This document shows, in pieces, positions 23,320 to 36,100 of a stretch of 64,000 bases of DNA. Location: positions 215,830 through 279,829 of the forward strand of contig CALYLW010000325.1 of the NCBI GenBank assembly GCA_944989445.1, read 5' to 3'. Origin of the DNA: Ampullaceana balthica. Taxonomy: Eukaryota; Mollusca; Gastropoda; Lymnaeidae. Below the pieces are notes generated by a model. It saw only the letters and a list, made by a program, of their open reading frames with translations. It was not told the origin of the DNA and did not search any database. The position numbers and the translations under genes were made by a program. The first letter of the stretch is position 1; the number at the start of each line of letters is the position of its first letter.

Positions 23320-26300
23320 CGGCCGCGAAGTTAATATAAGGGATTTAAAAAGAATAAAATAAATAGAAGTTAAAAAAAAGATTTTTTAAAACCACGTTTT
23401 TATAAGCGGACTAAAAAGAAGAAAATAATTTAAAACTTATAAGTTCAAGTACTTTGATTTAATATGACTAAAAACATGGGGTGGGTGTTTAGTATAAAAA
23501 TTAAAGATTTCTAATATAGAAGGCAAAAGAGAGATCTATAAGTGAGAGTATGAGTGAGCTGCATGTGTTAAACCTCATAAGCGCCCGCCCCACGTTTTTA
23601 GTCATATTAAATCAAAGTACTTGAACTTATAAGTTTTAAATTATTTTCTTCTTTTTAGTCCGCTTGTAAAAACGTGGTGTTTTAAAATCTTTTTTTTACT
23701 TCTATTTATTTGATTTAAACCGCCTCTAACGATTGGTTTATCGTTTGTAGCCTTCACTACAAAAGAGTTTAAGAGTTCATCGATGTTTCTCTGATATTCA
23801 TGTTCGCAATAAGACTAGTACTTAAGTTACGAAATATTTGAATAATGAAAGCGCTCGGTGTCTAGCGATGATCAGTCTTCCGAATGTTTTGAAAAAGTTT
23901 GAAAAATAGGTAAACATTTGAGAAATAATTATTTGTAGACGTGTTTATTTGACATAGCTTTTGAACATCAGGGCGCAACGAGCATACACTGGACTGTCAT
24001 GGACAGTGTTAGCGCAACGAGCATGCTGGACTGGCATGGACAGTGTTAGCACAACGACCATGCTGGACTGTCATGGACAGTGTTAGCGCAACGAGCATGC
24101 TGGACTGTCATGGACAGTGTTAGCGCAACGAACATGCGGGACTGGCATGGACAGTGTTAGCGCAACGAGCATGCTGGACTGGCATGGACAGTGTTAGCGC
24201 AACGAGCATGCTGGGACTGGCATGGACAGTGTTAGCGCAACGAAAGCATGCGGGACTGACATGGGCAGTGTTAGCGATATAGAAGAAAGCTTTCATTCTT
24301 TCATTTTTTTTCGGGTTGTGTATTATTGTTGAACATTATTGTTAAGCTGCGGACCAGTTTCCGTTATAGAAGTAATTTTTTTTTCTTAGTCTGAAACACG
24401 GTTTCTATATCGCAGAGGTTCCCAAACTACACACCGTTGCACCCCTAGAGGCGAGCTGGTGCATATTTACAAGGGAACCGCTAAGTACGATACAAATATT
24501 TTTTTTATAAATAGACATGTTATGGGTCTAGTAGGGGTCGTCAGTACTCGTCAGTCGTGACTGGAAGAAAGTTTGAGAACACTTGAAACAGCGTGTTAAA
24601 AGTTTTTTTGTCAATGTCGCGGGGATGCTATGCGAACTACAAGGTCTGACCGTGTGGGACGCATGAGTCCAGGTGTTAATGACCTCGTCCATTTCAATGG
24701 CGTCCATGGCACCGGGAAGTCAGCCATCCTGTTCAAGGTAGATTACCCATGCCGTAAGAACAAACGTGCCATACATTTATTTGTTCCCCTCCGCGTTTCG
24801 TGGGGAACAGTTGTAATATTGTAAAAATAAATAAATAAAATTAAATTATATAACAAATATAATGTTAAACCTTGAATTGTAACTTTGTAATTAAAAATAG
24901 GGATACGTAGTGATAAGTTACGTCCTTGTTAATGAACACTAGATACATTATCAAATAATGGAAATCCTCGGACCAAGCCTGTGACACCGTCAAACAACCT
25001 TAGCTAATAGAGTGTTGTGTCCATTCGGTGTTTGAGATTATTTACTCCGGTGGTGTGGTGTATTCCAACGTTAAAAATATGCGTTGTTCATGTTGCAGGG
25101 TTTCTTCTTTGAAGCCTCGCAGTGTTTTGACGTCACGTCATATTTTGTTTCAGACGAGTCGTTTTAATTAGGCTTTGACACAGCGTCTTGCGCCAACATG
25201 TGAGACTTTTAAAAAAAACGAAACAAAAACTAAATACCTGGAGTTTATTGAATCAGATGCCACATTCCTCGGGTTGAGACCGGGTTGCAAAATTATGTGG
25301 TGTTGTTGACATCTGCCCTGACGATAACGGGTTGTTTCCTTCTGCATTCATCGCCATTTCGTCGATTTATTTCATAAACGACTTTCAGAAACGGTAACCA
25401 CAATGATGCGGGCTAAGAATGAAACAAAGCGATTAAAAAATTGTTTAAAAATTTCACATGGATACACAGAATAAGCTGCAGGAATAAATGACATTCAAAA
25501 AGTAATTTGTCATTAAATGACAAGTTGTTACCGAATATGATGTTCTAGAAAAAAGTTTAGTTGTCTTTTCTGGGATGTTTGGTTACGTCACGCAGAGGAT
25601 CACAACATGAATGGTTGTACATATAGTTGGCATTCTTGGCTGCAGAGATAGTGACACGCGTTATGGCCTTAAACTCACTAATCTTATTGGGCCGTCCTGT
25701 GAGCCTTGGTTTGTCTGTTCATATCGGACATTGTGGTGAGACTTGAATTCACTTATCATTTCGGACATTGTGGTGAGACTTGACTTCACTTTTCATTTTG
25801 GACATTGTGGTGAGTCTTCACTTCACTATTCATATCGGACATTGTGGTGAGTCTTGACTTCACTATTCATATCGGACATTGTGGTGAGCATTGAATTCAC
25901 TTTTTTCATTTCGGAATTCTGATTTACTCGCCTGTCCAGCGATTTTCGAGAATCTTCAGTTAATGACATCACAATGAGCTCCGGACATTACCGACCTGTT
26001 TCACTGGTCAGTCTAAGTGACCGCCACCGTTACCAGAGCAGATCTCTCAAATATCTCAACGTCACCGGCTTCAGCCGGTTCTCCGGGGCTGACCGCGACC
26101 TCGGCATTGACCCGTGGGAGATGGACAGCTTTGACGCTGATGACGGTGTGGACAGTCTCTCCTCCCACGCTGGACATCACCGAAATGACCGCCACCGGTG
26201 GCGCGAGACGTGGAGTCCGATGACCCACAGCCTGAGTCCAGATGACTTCCTCCATCCATTCTGGAGCCCTCGTCACGGCACCGGCCGCGATGACGTCATG

Positions 26301-29300
26301 GGGAAGAGATGCAAGTCGGAGAGCCTCGTTGCGGATGTCTCCTCGGGGTGTCACGTGTCTCGGTCCAGTGTCAGCTCTCTAAGACATCCCACCATTGGAA
26401 GTCTGTGCAGACTAAGGCAGAAGCTGGCCGCTTTCGACAGCGAATGGATGGAAGACTTTTTGGGTAGGCGAATCTTAAATGAGTTTTCCGACAATCTATT
26501 GAGTACTTTTTTTAATAAACGTACTCACAATCTCTTTATTGATATTCAATCATCGAACATAAATCCAATTTTTTACAAAAATAAAAAATAAGTATGTTTA
26601 TAAGTCTCAACAACTTTTCCTTTATAAAATGTATAAAGATATGATAAATAAATAATTTTTTAAAATGTTCTTATATTTTTAATGCTCCGTTATGAGATCA
26701 TTGAACATCAACTTGATTGATACGGCAGAGGTTAATTAAACTGTCTGGGACCTTGAAGCTCACTCACACAATATAAGTCTCTTATACATTTTTCTTGTTG
26801 TTGTGTCCTGTCATCATCGCCACCACTGATGGACTTAACTCTGTCGTGTCAGCTCATGAAGGCCTGGAGCTTCTCTTTGAATGTTTGGGCCACAGCGCAC
26901 GCGACGGCTCCTCGTTCAAGACAATCCTTCTGAAGTTCGAGTGCGTGCGGTGCATCAAAAGCTGCATCAACTCGCGCACCGGTGTGGAGTTTTTGGTGGC
27001 CGAACGGCGATGCTACGCACCAAAGTTTGCCACGGGTAAAGTCGAATTAAAATGTGTTTTTGTGAGTAGTAGAAGTGGTCACAGTTGATGCAGAGATTCA
27101 CCTTACCCTGATAAGGTTGTATGTTTATGGGAGCTTTATCAAAACGTGTTATTTTTGTTAAACTCATTATCGGGAGAGACAAGTTTATAGTACGTTTTAA
27201 CGTTATCTATATTCTTGGTATTTAAGTTTTAATGGCTATAATAATTAGATGCTATTTTAACGTAAATACCAAGAATATATATATATATATATATAAAATA
27301 TTCTTCTATATTCTTTGTATTTACATTAAAATGACATCTATATTCTTGGCATATGCGTTAAAATGTCATCTATATTATAAGTATTTACGTTTAAATTTCA
27401 CCTATATTGTTGTTGTTTAAAATCGCACCTTCCTTCTCTATCATATTTAAATTGGTTGTAACTGTTTTCTTTTCGTCTATGTGTTTGTAGTTCTTTGCAG
27501 AGGCGTCACTAGGGTTGGTGTCACCCGGGGCGGTAGCTCATGGTGTCACNNNNNNNNNNNNNNNNNNNNNNNNNNNNNNNNNNNNNNNNNNNNNNNNNTT
27601 TAGTTGATTTTTTACACCCCCCCTTTCCGTCATCACTTCGTCACAAAAACGTAGACCTCCCTCCAATATGACGTCAATAATCTTTGAACCCTCCTCCCTC
27701 CCAAAAAAGCGTATTTTCTATTTGCAAATTAGCTTGTTGCTAATTATTTTTTGACATTTAATATGTATGTAGTGTAAGTCTGCACTCTAATATCGTAACA
27801 CATGTGAAGCCATTGAACACGTAATTAAATAAATTGTAAACAATCATATATTTAAATAGAAATTTTATTTAAAGTTGCGCGTTTTTTTATGTGCCGTCAC
27901 AGTTCTTAACATCCCCTCCACCTCGTCACAAATGCGTGTCCCCCCTCCCCCCTAGGCACGCGAAGTCATTATTGGACGGCCCCTAACCCATAGAGCTCCT
28001 ACGAGGGAACATACAGAATTTTGCATTTTTGTGTCACTCCTTGTGATGGTGTCACCCGGTGCTTTCAGCACCCCTTTAGGGACGCCACTGCTTAGTGTAA
28101 CTTACTAAATAATTTCGTGACGGTGACCCGTAAAATAGCACACAACCAAAGAGCGCAGGTGAAGATTGGATGCAATTTTTTAATAGACGGACTACCAACG
28201 AGGTAGGCGCTCATATGTTTGCGCACATTCTTCGCTCCTTAATCGTTTAATTGACACGTGACAATTATTGTAGGGAGCAAAATGTTCCCAACATATTTCA
28301 AATAAGCCTTCAAATTTAAAAAAAGTGTTTATCAATAAATTGAATGACTTTTTAAAAAAAATTTAAGTCTTGTCTGTCATACTTTAAGAACATTTATTAA
28401 TTTATCTAATTTTTGAACGCGCCCAAAATTTAAGTGTAATTTGGCTTACTTTGTAACTTTCAAAATTAAAGTCAATCATTATTAAAGAATTATTTAAGCC
28501 GGAAAAGGTATAAGGTGGTATTTAGACTCAAAAATAATTCGAATAAATTCTATCTTTCCCTCTTTTAATACAATTAAATAAAGTTTTCACTTGCTTATCT
28601 TCACTGCTGCAAGAATGTGGGATTATCAATTGTAGACAAAATACTTGAATATAACAGATTATATCTTCAATAATATTGTATATTATGGTCAGACCAGACG
28701 TTTTTCAACTTCAAAAAATTCGTCGCTGCCGTTGCGTAGATGCGGTTCTGACTTCTGATAAATTACGTTTCTTGGAATATAGCGTAAGTCGGGACGGGAC
28801 CATCGTAACCTGAGACTACCTGTATATAAATGACTTTAATAAATATAAATAAAACAAATTTATTAACTCAAAGATATTTAATTCATAATTTTCCGCTAAA
28901 AAAACAACAACAAAGAAAACCCATATTTTGATTTTGATTTTTTTTTGAGAAATATCTTCTTCCCCCAAATCCCAACTGTGGTGGACGGACTAGTGAGGGG
29001 GGGTGTCGGTATGTCTAAGGGACTAGTGAGGTGGGGTGTCGGTATGTCTAAGGGACTAGTGAGGTGGGGGTGTCGGTATGTCTAAGGGACTAGTGAGGTG
29101 GGGTGTCGGTATGTCTAAGGGACTAGTGAGGTGGGGTGTCGGTATGTCTAAGGGACTAGTGAGTGAGGTGGGGTGTCGGTATGTCTAAGGGACTAGTGAG
29201 GTGGGGTGTCGGTATGTGCTAAGGGACTAGTGAGGTGGGGTGTCGGTATGTCTAAGGGACTAGTGAGGTGGGGTGTCGGTATGTCTAAGGGACTAGTGAG

Positions 29301-32300
29301 GTGGGGTGTCGGTATGTCTAAGGGACTAGTGAGGTGGGGTGTCGGTATGTCTAAGGGACTAGTGAGGTGGGGTGTCGGTATGTCTAAGGGACTAGTGAGG
29401 TGGGGTGTCGGTATGTCTAAGGGACTAGTGAGGTGGGGTGTCGGTATGTCTAAGGGACTAGTGAGGTGGGGTGTCGGTATGTCTAAGGGACTAGTGAGGT
29501 GGGGTGTCGGTATGTCTAAGGGACTAGTGAGGTGGGGTGTCGGTATGTCTAAGGGACTAGTGAGGTGGGGTGTCGGTATGTCTAAGGGACTAGTGAGGTG
29601 GGGTGTCGGTATGTCTAAGGGGTGTGATGGCTAAGGGACTAGTGAGGTGGGGTGTCGGTATGTCTAAGGGACTAGTGAGGTGGGGTGTCGGTATGTCTAA
29701 GGGACTAGTGAGGTGGGGTGTCGGTATGTCTAAGGGACTAGTGAGGTGGGGTGTGTCGGTATGTCTAAGGGACTAGTGAGGTGGGGTGTCGGTATGGCTA
29801 AGGGACTAGTGAGGTGGGGTGTCGGTATGTCTAAGGGACTAGTGAGGTGGGGTGTCGGTATGGCTAAGGGACTAGTGAGGTGGGGTGTCGGTATGGCTAA
29901 GGGACTAGTGAGGTGGGGTGTCGGTATGGCTAAGGGACTAGTGAGGTGGGGTGTCGGTATGGCTAAGGGACTAGTGAGGTGGGGTGTCGGTATGTCTAAG
30001 GGACTAGTGAGGTGGGGTGTCGGTATGGCTAAGGGACTAGTGAGGTGGGGTGTCGGTATGTCTAAGGGACTAGTGAGGTGGGGTGTCGGTATGTCTAAGG
30101 GACTAGTGAGGTGGGGTGTCGGTATGTCTAAGGGACTAGTGAGGTGGGGTGTCGGTATGTCTAAGGGACTAGTGAGGTGGGGTGTCGGTATGTCTAAGGG
30201 ACTAGTGAGGTGGGGTGTCGGTATGTCTAAGGGACTAGTGAGGTGGGGTGTCGGTATGTCTAAGGGACTAGTGAGGTGGGGTGTCGGTATGTCTAAGGGA
30301 CTAGTGAGGTGGGGTGTCGGTATGTCTAAGGGACTAGTGAGGTGGGGTGTCGGTATGTCTAAGGGACTAGTGAGGTGGGGTGTCGGTATGTCTAAGGGAC
30401 TAGTGAGGTGGGGTGTCGGTATGTCTAAGGGACTAGTGAGGTGGGGTGTCGGTATGTCTAAGGGACTAGTGAGGTGGGGTGTCGGTATGTCTAAGGGACT
30501 AGTGAGGTGGGGTGTCGGTATGTCTAAGGGACTAGTGAGGTGGGGTGTCGGTATGTCTAAGGGACTAGTGAGGTGGGGTGTCGGTATGTCTAAGGGACTA
30601 GTGAGGTGGGGTGTCGGTATGTCTAAGGGACTAGTGAGGTGGGGTGTCGGTATGTCTAAGGGACTAGTGAGGTGGGGTGTCGGTATGTCTAAGGGACTAG
30701 TGAGGTGGGGTGTCGGTATAGTCTAAGGGACTAGTGAGGTGGGGTGTCGGTATGTCTAAGGGACTAGTGAGGTGGGGTGTCGGTATGTCTAAGGGACTAG
30801 TGAGGTGGGGTGTCGGTATGTCTAAGGGACTAGTGAGGTGGGGTGTCGGTATGTCTAAGGGACTAGTGAGGTGGGGTGTCGGTATGTCTAAGCCCAGTTG
30901 ACTTATATCAGGGGCGTATAAACTTTTTGCATGTCGGGCCACATTCCTTGACGTAAAGATATTCGCGGGCCGTATTAAAATAATTTTATAAAAATGATAG
31001 GTTGATAAGTTTGTATTGCCAAATTTTAATGTGAAGGGGAGAAACTGAGATCTTGAATGCAGTAAATAGGTGAGGTCAGGCTCAATGCCACTTGTTTGGA
31101 TACTTATACTATTACGTATGTGAGAGTCACTTATTCTCGTCCTCACACGGTTCTTGTTAAAATTCATAACTGAAAATGTCTGCTCACACAAGTATGTCGA
31201 GCTAAACAAGATGATCAATTTTTTAGTAAATGTTCGAATCTCTTTGCATCTCTCTTTAGCCAGCTGTCTGTAAAAGCAATGGGAGAAGGCTGTGGTCTGC
31301 AAAGACATTTAGCATCAGTTTGCAGCTCAATGAGCTCCATCTGCAGATTACCTGGAGCATTATCAGGGTCAACAGAGAAAGATGAAGATTAACAAAAAAA
31401 CATGGTTTCCTTTTCAATAGTTTCAAAGTCCTGAAAGCGTCTTTGAAATTCGTCAGCCACGGATGTGATATCTGCAACATACCTCTGCATTTGTTAATTG
31501 AAACTTCTTTCTGGAAAATGTGTCTTGATTTCATGTAGTGAGGGGAAATGTGTGATATTAGGCTGCATTTGAAACAGTTGCCTTTCAAAGAGTTGCAGCT
31601 TGTTCCCAAAAGCCTTGATATATGAATAAAATTGGCTTAGCACTGCATTGTGCCCTTGACGATTTGTGTAGATGTCTTGTCAAAATCTTCCATCTAAGCA
31701 GTATCAGATAGTTCTGGAATTGGTTGTTCAATGTATAGCCCAATTTATTTTTTAAGTGCGTAGAAGCGCTGACGTGCTGTCCCCCGACTGAGCCACACCA
31801 TTGTGATACACATCTTCGAATTCTCCCTGGATGTCATGAAGATACTGCTGAAACTGGCGGTGAAAAGGGGATTTAGAGCGAATAGATTTCATAGCCTTTA
31901 TCGCTGGTTTAAGGACACGATCACATCAAAGGTGTTTTGGCACAAAGAACTTGTTGGTGAATGATACAGTGAAGTTTAAAATCTTTGCCAGCCTCTTCGC
32001 TGACTTTGATATACACACGTTTTGCTAGTCAACTGTGTTCATCAGTCCTGGCAGGGGCACCATCAGTAATAAAAACAGAGATTGTTTTCTTGGTAATTTA
32101 ACGTCATTGACAGCAGAACAAACAGAAGCAACTAAATGTGTTCCCCTTGTTTGGTTTTTAAGACTGAAAGTCAAGTAATTGGTAATCAACAAAATGTTAT
32201 CGATTTTCGCCATCATTTGACGTACTCAAAATAGTACAACATTTCGACTATTCTTATAATTATGATGTTTTTAAAGAAATAATACGTGAGTCAATCAATT

Positions 32301-33023
32301 ACTTCAGATAATGCCGCGGGCCAGTTGAAATTGCTTCGCGGGCCGGACTTTGGACACCCCTGGCTTATATCATTTAAAACAAAAGACACCGCCTCTCATA
32401 TGTCCAACCCTTGTACAGCTCCCTCTGGTCCGGCTGTTTCTTTTATTTTTTTCCTAATTTGTTTTATTATATTTTGTTGTGACTGTTTTATCATTGCTTT
32501 TTAACTGATATTTTGTTATTAACAAGTTTATGCGTTTAGCGTATTTCATTGTATTTCGTAATATCTTTTTAGGGGGAAAAACGTGTCTTTTTTTCTTCTT
32601 CTTTTTTTAAACATAAAATCATACACAGTAAATTGTTAGGTTTGGGTGTCACCCCCTGATGGGTGTCACCCGGGGTGCCCCCCGCCCCCCCCCCTAGTGA
32701 CGCCACTGGTTCTTTGTTAGCTTCTAGCAGTAGAGTGGTAACATCGGGCTTAGTAATCTTACATAGACTGTCTTTGACCTCTTGTCACCAGTCACTAACG
32801 CCATTATCTCGCAATGGGAAAAAAAAACGCTGAAGAAATTCCCCTAAACTTTCCAACGTGTTCTTGCATCGCCTAGACTTGTTCTATTAAACTGAGCTCC
32901 AGCCGATCGATGTGTGTAGCTGCTCTTTAGGTTGATTTATCTTAACAGCCAGGCCAGGCGATTATAAACGAAATTGTTGATTATCAAGTGCTAGCGATTC
33001 CAAATCTCTCCATAATTAAGAAC

Positions 33024-33118
<95 letters not shown>

Positions 33119-33133
33119 GCTCTCTCTCTCTTC

Positions 33134-33166
<33 letters not shown>

Positions 33167-36100
33167 ACTTCCATTCTCTCTCTCTCTCTCGCTGGAGAGT
33201 CAAAATAAAGTTACAAAAATTTATATATATACACAAGTATATAAACTCAGCATTGAAACACGCTCTTCATTTGTTTGTTTATTTAATACTATTATTATTT
33301 GTTTTTAAATAAAAAATTTGAATGAGTTATCAATCAGATTAACATACAACCGAATCCCAATAATTCACAATTTTATCCTGCCTAAATGACACGTCTGTTG
33401 ATACCTCATCAAGAGACTTGGCTATAACTGGAGGATGCTGGAGAGACTGGCCCTGGATGCAGGGGTGCCTGGAGGTCTCTTGTAGGTGCCATTGGCCCTC
33501 GGAAGGGCTGCAGGCGTCGACGATGATCGACTGCTGCTCCTCGTGGACGAGAAGGCTCAACAATAACAAATGACATGTCAATTATAAATGTCACGTTCCG
33601 GAACGATCTTACCAAGATGGTGGTTTCATTTTCATCTGCATGTTCCACACCAATCCCATGGCCACCAACCTTCCCATGGCCATCAACCCCATGGCCATCA
33701 ATCTTCGCATGGCCACCAACTTTCCCATGACCATCGAGCCTCCCATGCCCCCCCCCACAAATGACCATTAAACCTCTAAATTCACCAGTTCGCCTCGCTG
33801 CCTTAATCAAATTTTGCTGCAGTTTACGCGTGAGAATTTCCCCAGATCAATAACATTTTGACGGAGTATTTTTTGCGTCATCTTACTATATATAGATTTC
33901 ATTATTCCTTACGATGAAGGGGCTGGTATCGATTGGGGAACCCCAATTCTAAATATAGCATAACTGCCATGAGTTGCGCACCGCTGCTCTTATACCCGGC
34001 TTCAGTACTAACATATTTCGCGCTGAAGAAATTTACACACGTGCTATTTACGAGTAAGAAAAGTGTTATTTGCGAGTAAGATAGACAAGAGGTATTTGCG
34101 AGTAAGACAAGTGTTATTTGTGATAAAAATTATTTTTAAAAACTATTTGAAATGGTGAAAGCACAAATTGACAGAGAGAAAGAAAAACATGAGAAAAGAA
34201 AGAACAAGAAGAGGAAATCTGGTAAGCTGTGAAATTGATTTCGGTGTTTGTACATTTGTGGTTTGTTGTATGTAAGTTTGTGGTTTGTTGTATGTAAGTT
34301 GGTGGTTTGTTGTATGTAAGTTGGTGGTTTGTTGTATGTAAGTTTGTGGTTTGTTGTATGTAAGTTTGTGGTTTGTTGTATGTAAATTTGTGGTTTGTTG
34401 TATGTAAGTTGGTGGTTTGTTGTATGTAAGTTGGTGGTTTGTTGTATGTAAATTTGTGGTTTGTTGTATGTAAGTTGGTGGTTTGTTGTATGTAAGTTGG
34501 CTGTTTGTTTTATTCAAGTTGGTGGTTTGTTGTTATGTAAGTTGGTCGTTTGTTGTATGTAAGTTTGTGGTTTGTTGTATGTAATTGGGTGGTTTGTTGT
34601 ATGTAAGTTTGTGGTTTGTTGTATGTAATTGGGTGGTTTGTTGTATGTAAGTTATTGATTTGTTGTATGTACTCTCAGATGAGAACAGAAGTCGGCACTA
34701 TATTATTATCTTAATGGCGCTCTTACTGTACATACTATTATTGCGTCCTAAGCTTATCCGTTGTTTGAGTCGAATCTTGCCCTCCTTTTTGTTTGTTATT
34801 ATAGTTTTGAATGTTGATAGTGCGTTGGTTTTCCTGGTTTGCCCAGGCAACAACCGATGTTGTATCAAAATTGTTATAGGTTTTATTTTACAACTTGAAA
34901 TAACCCACCAAACCCTCGTCAGCGTTGATGATTGAATTTACAAGACAAAAACACACACACGTACGCACACACACACGCGCACACACACACACAAGCACAC
35001 ACACACGCGCGCGCGCACACTCACACTCAAAAGAACATTTTAAAAATAAAGTTATCTGCCAAACACACATCCCATTGTCACACTTGTTGAGGTTTAGTTT
35101 TTACATGGACTCCGTCTCCGCAAACAACAAATTAAACATCTCCCTATTACTGCCTTTAAGGACAACATTTAGCGACGGGAGTCAACAACTTGCGCGACTA
35201 CTGCTCCCATGTTGAAAGTACCGGTACTTTTGGGGGAATAATATTGTGTGAGCTTTTGATAGAAAATGATTTCAAACAGACATGCATAGTTAGATGAATA
35301 ACTGCATACAGAAGTAATAGTTACTTTCATCAGTGCTGGATTTACCTATTTGCAAGCTTACGGCTATAGCTTAGGGCCCCCGACTTCTTGGGGGGCCCCC
35401 GGAATTTTAAAAAAAATCATTTTTGGCACTGACATAGCATATTTGGACTTCAAAAGGGCCCCCATATCTCAAATGGCTTAGGGCCCCATTAAGTCTAAAT
35501 CCGGCCCTGACTTTCATAGATAACCAAATACAGAAAGAATCGTTAATTAGAAAAATAAGTACGTACAGAAGAAATAGTTACTTAGATAAATACTTCGTTT
35601 AGAAGAAATACAGTATATAGTCACTCAGATAAATTGCTTCATACAAAAGGAATAGTTGTGATTGAACATTAATTATTGAAGACAATGGATCGGTTGCTAA
35701 ATGATCATCTCCCTTTGTTACAGCGATGGACACCAACAATGCTATGGTCAAGAAACAAGTCGTAGAACTGCTCTCTGCCCTGTGCATGTACTCACTGGAT
35801 GGCTACAAGCTGGCCATGGATGCACTTGACACCTTCAAGGTAACGTGTTGACGTTATAATGATGTATAACTTTATAACACTGCACACATTACAATGGTGT
35901 TAACCTTTCTGTTGTTGGGGGCCTTTATCAGTTTATTAGGCACTGAAAGGAGCAGGAGTTAAATATAATGCTATATACGGTACACATTGGTAGACATTAT
36001 ATAGGCTTAGACATAACTTGTACATGGTACATAGGGTCAGACGTAATTATGTTGTAGGCAGAATATACTAGATTATATCGTAGATGTATTTTACATCTTT

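Larger units (their letters stand above)
27498..32708. mobile_element. Large terminal-inverted-repeat element, 5.2 kb, nested
   Basis: Left end CAGAGGCGTCACTAGGG; right end, reverse-complemented, CAGTGGCGTCACTAGGG; a perfect 8-base target duplication GTTCTTTG (27490-27497 and 32709-32716) marks hAT-type insertion. Sub-terminal GGTGTCACCCGGGG occurs at both ends. Inside are a gap of 49 N (27550-27598), a GGGGCCGTCC-family MITE, a second right end of the same family at about 28040-28090 (GGGACGCCACTG), the 33-base array and a complete hAT relic. No transposase of its own is visible, so it was mobilised in trans or has lost its coding part. It sits in an INF2 intron. Confidence 0.75.

Noticed and set aside
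24630..24824. Plus frame with GTGKS resembling a P-loop
   Set aside because: The lysine-serine match is isolated; no Walker B or NTPase fold follows in 64 codons.
25129..25136. Perfect CRE palindrome TGACGTCA upstream of the alternative INF2 exon
   Set aside because: It lies about 840 bases from the ATG, and the motif is frequent here because miniature elements carry it; no promoter evidence.
29206..30726. Long plus-strand frames of 142 and 326 codons with an 11-residue repeat
   Set aside because: Generated entirely by the 33-base array; no non-repeat coding sequence, and the opposite strand is open as well.
33409..33810. Gly/His-rich minus frame
   Set aside because: Caused by CATGGCCA repeats; no recognisable protein.
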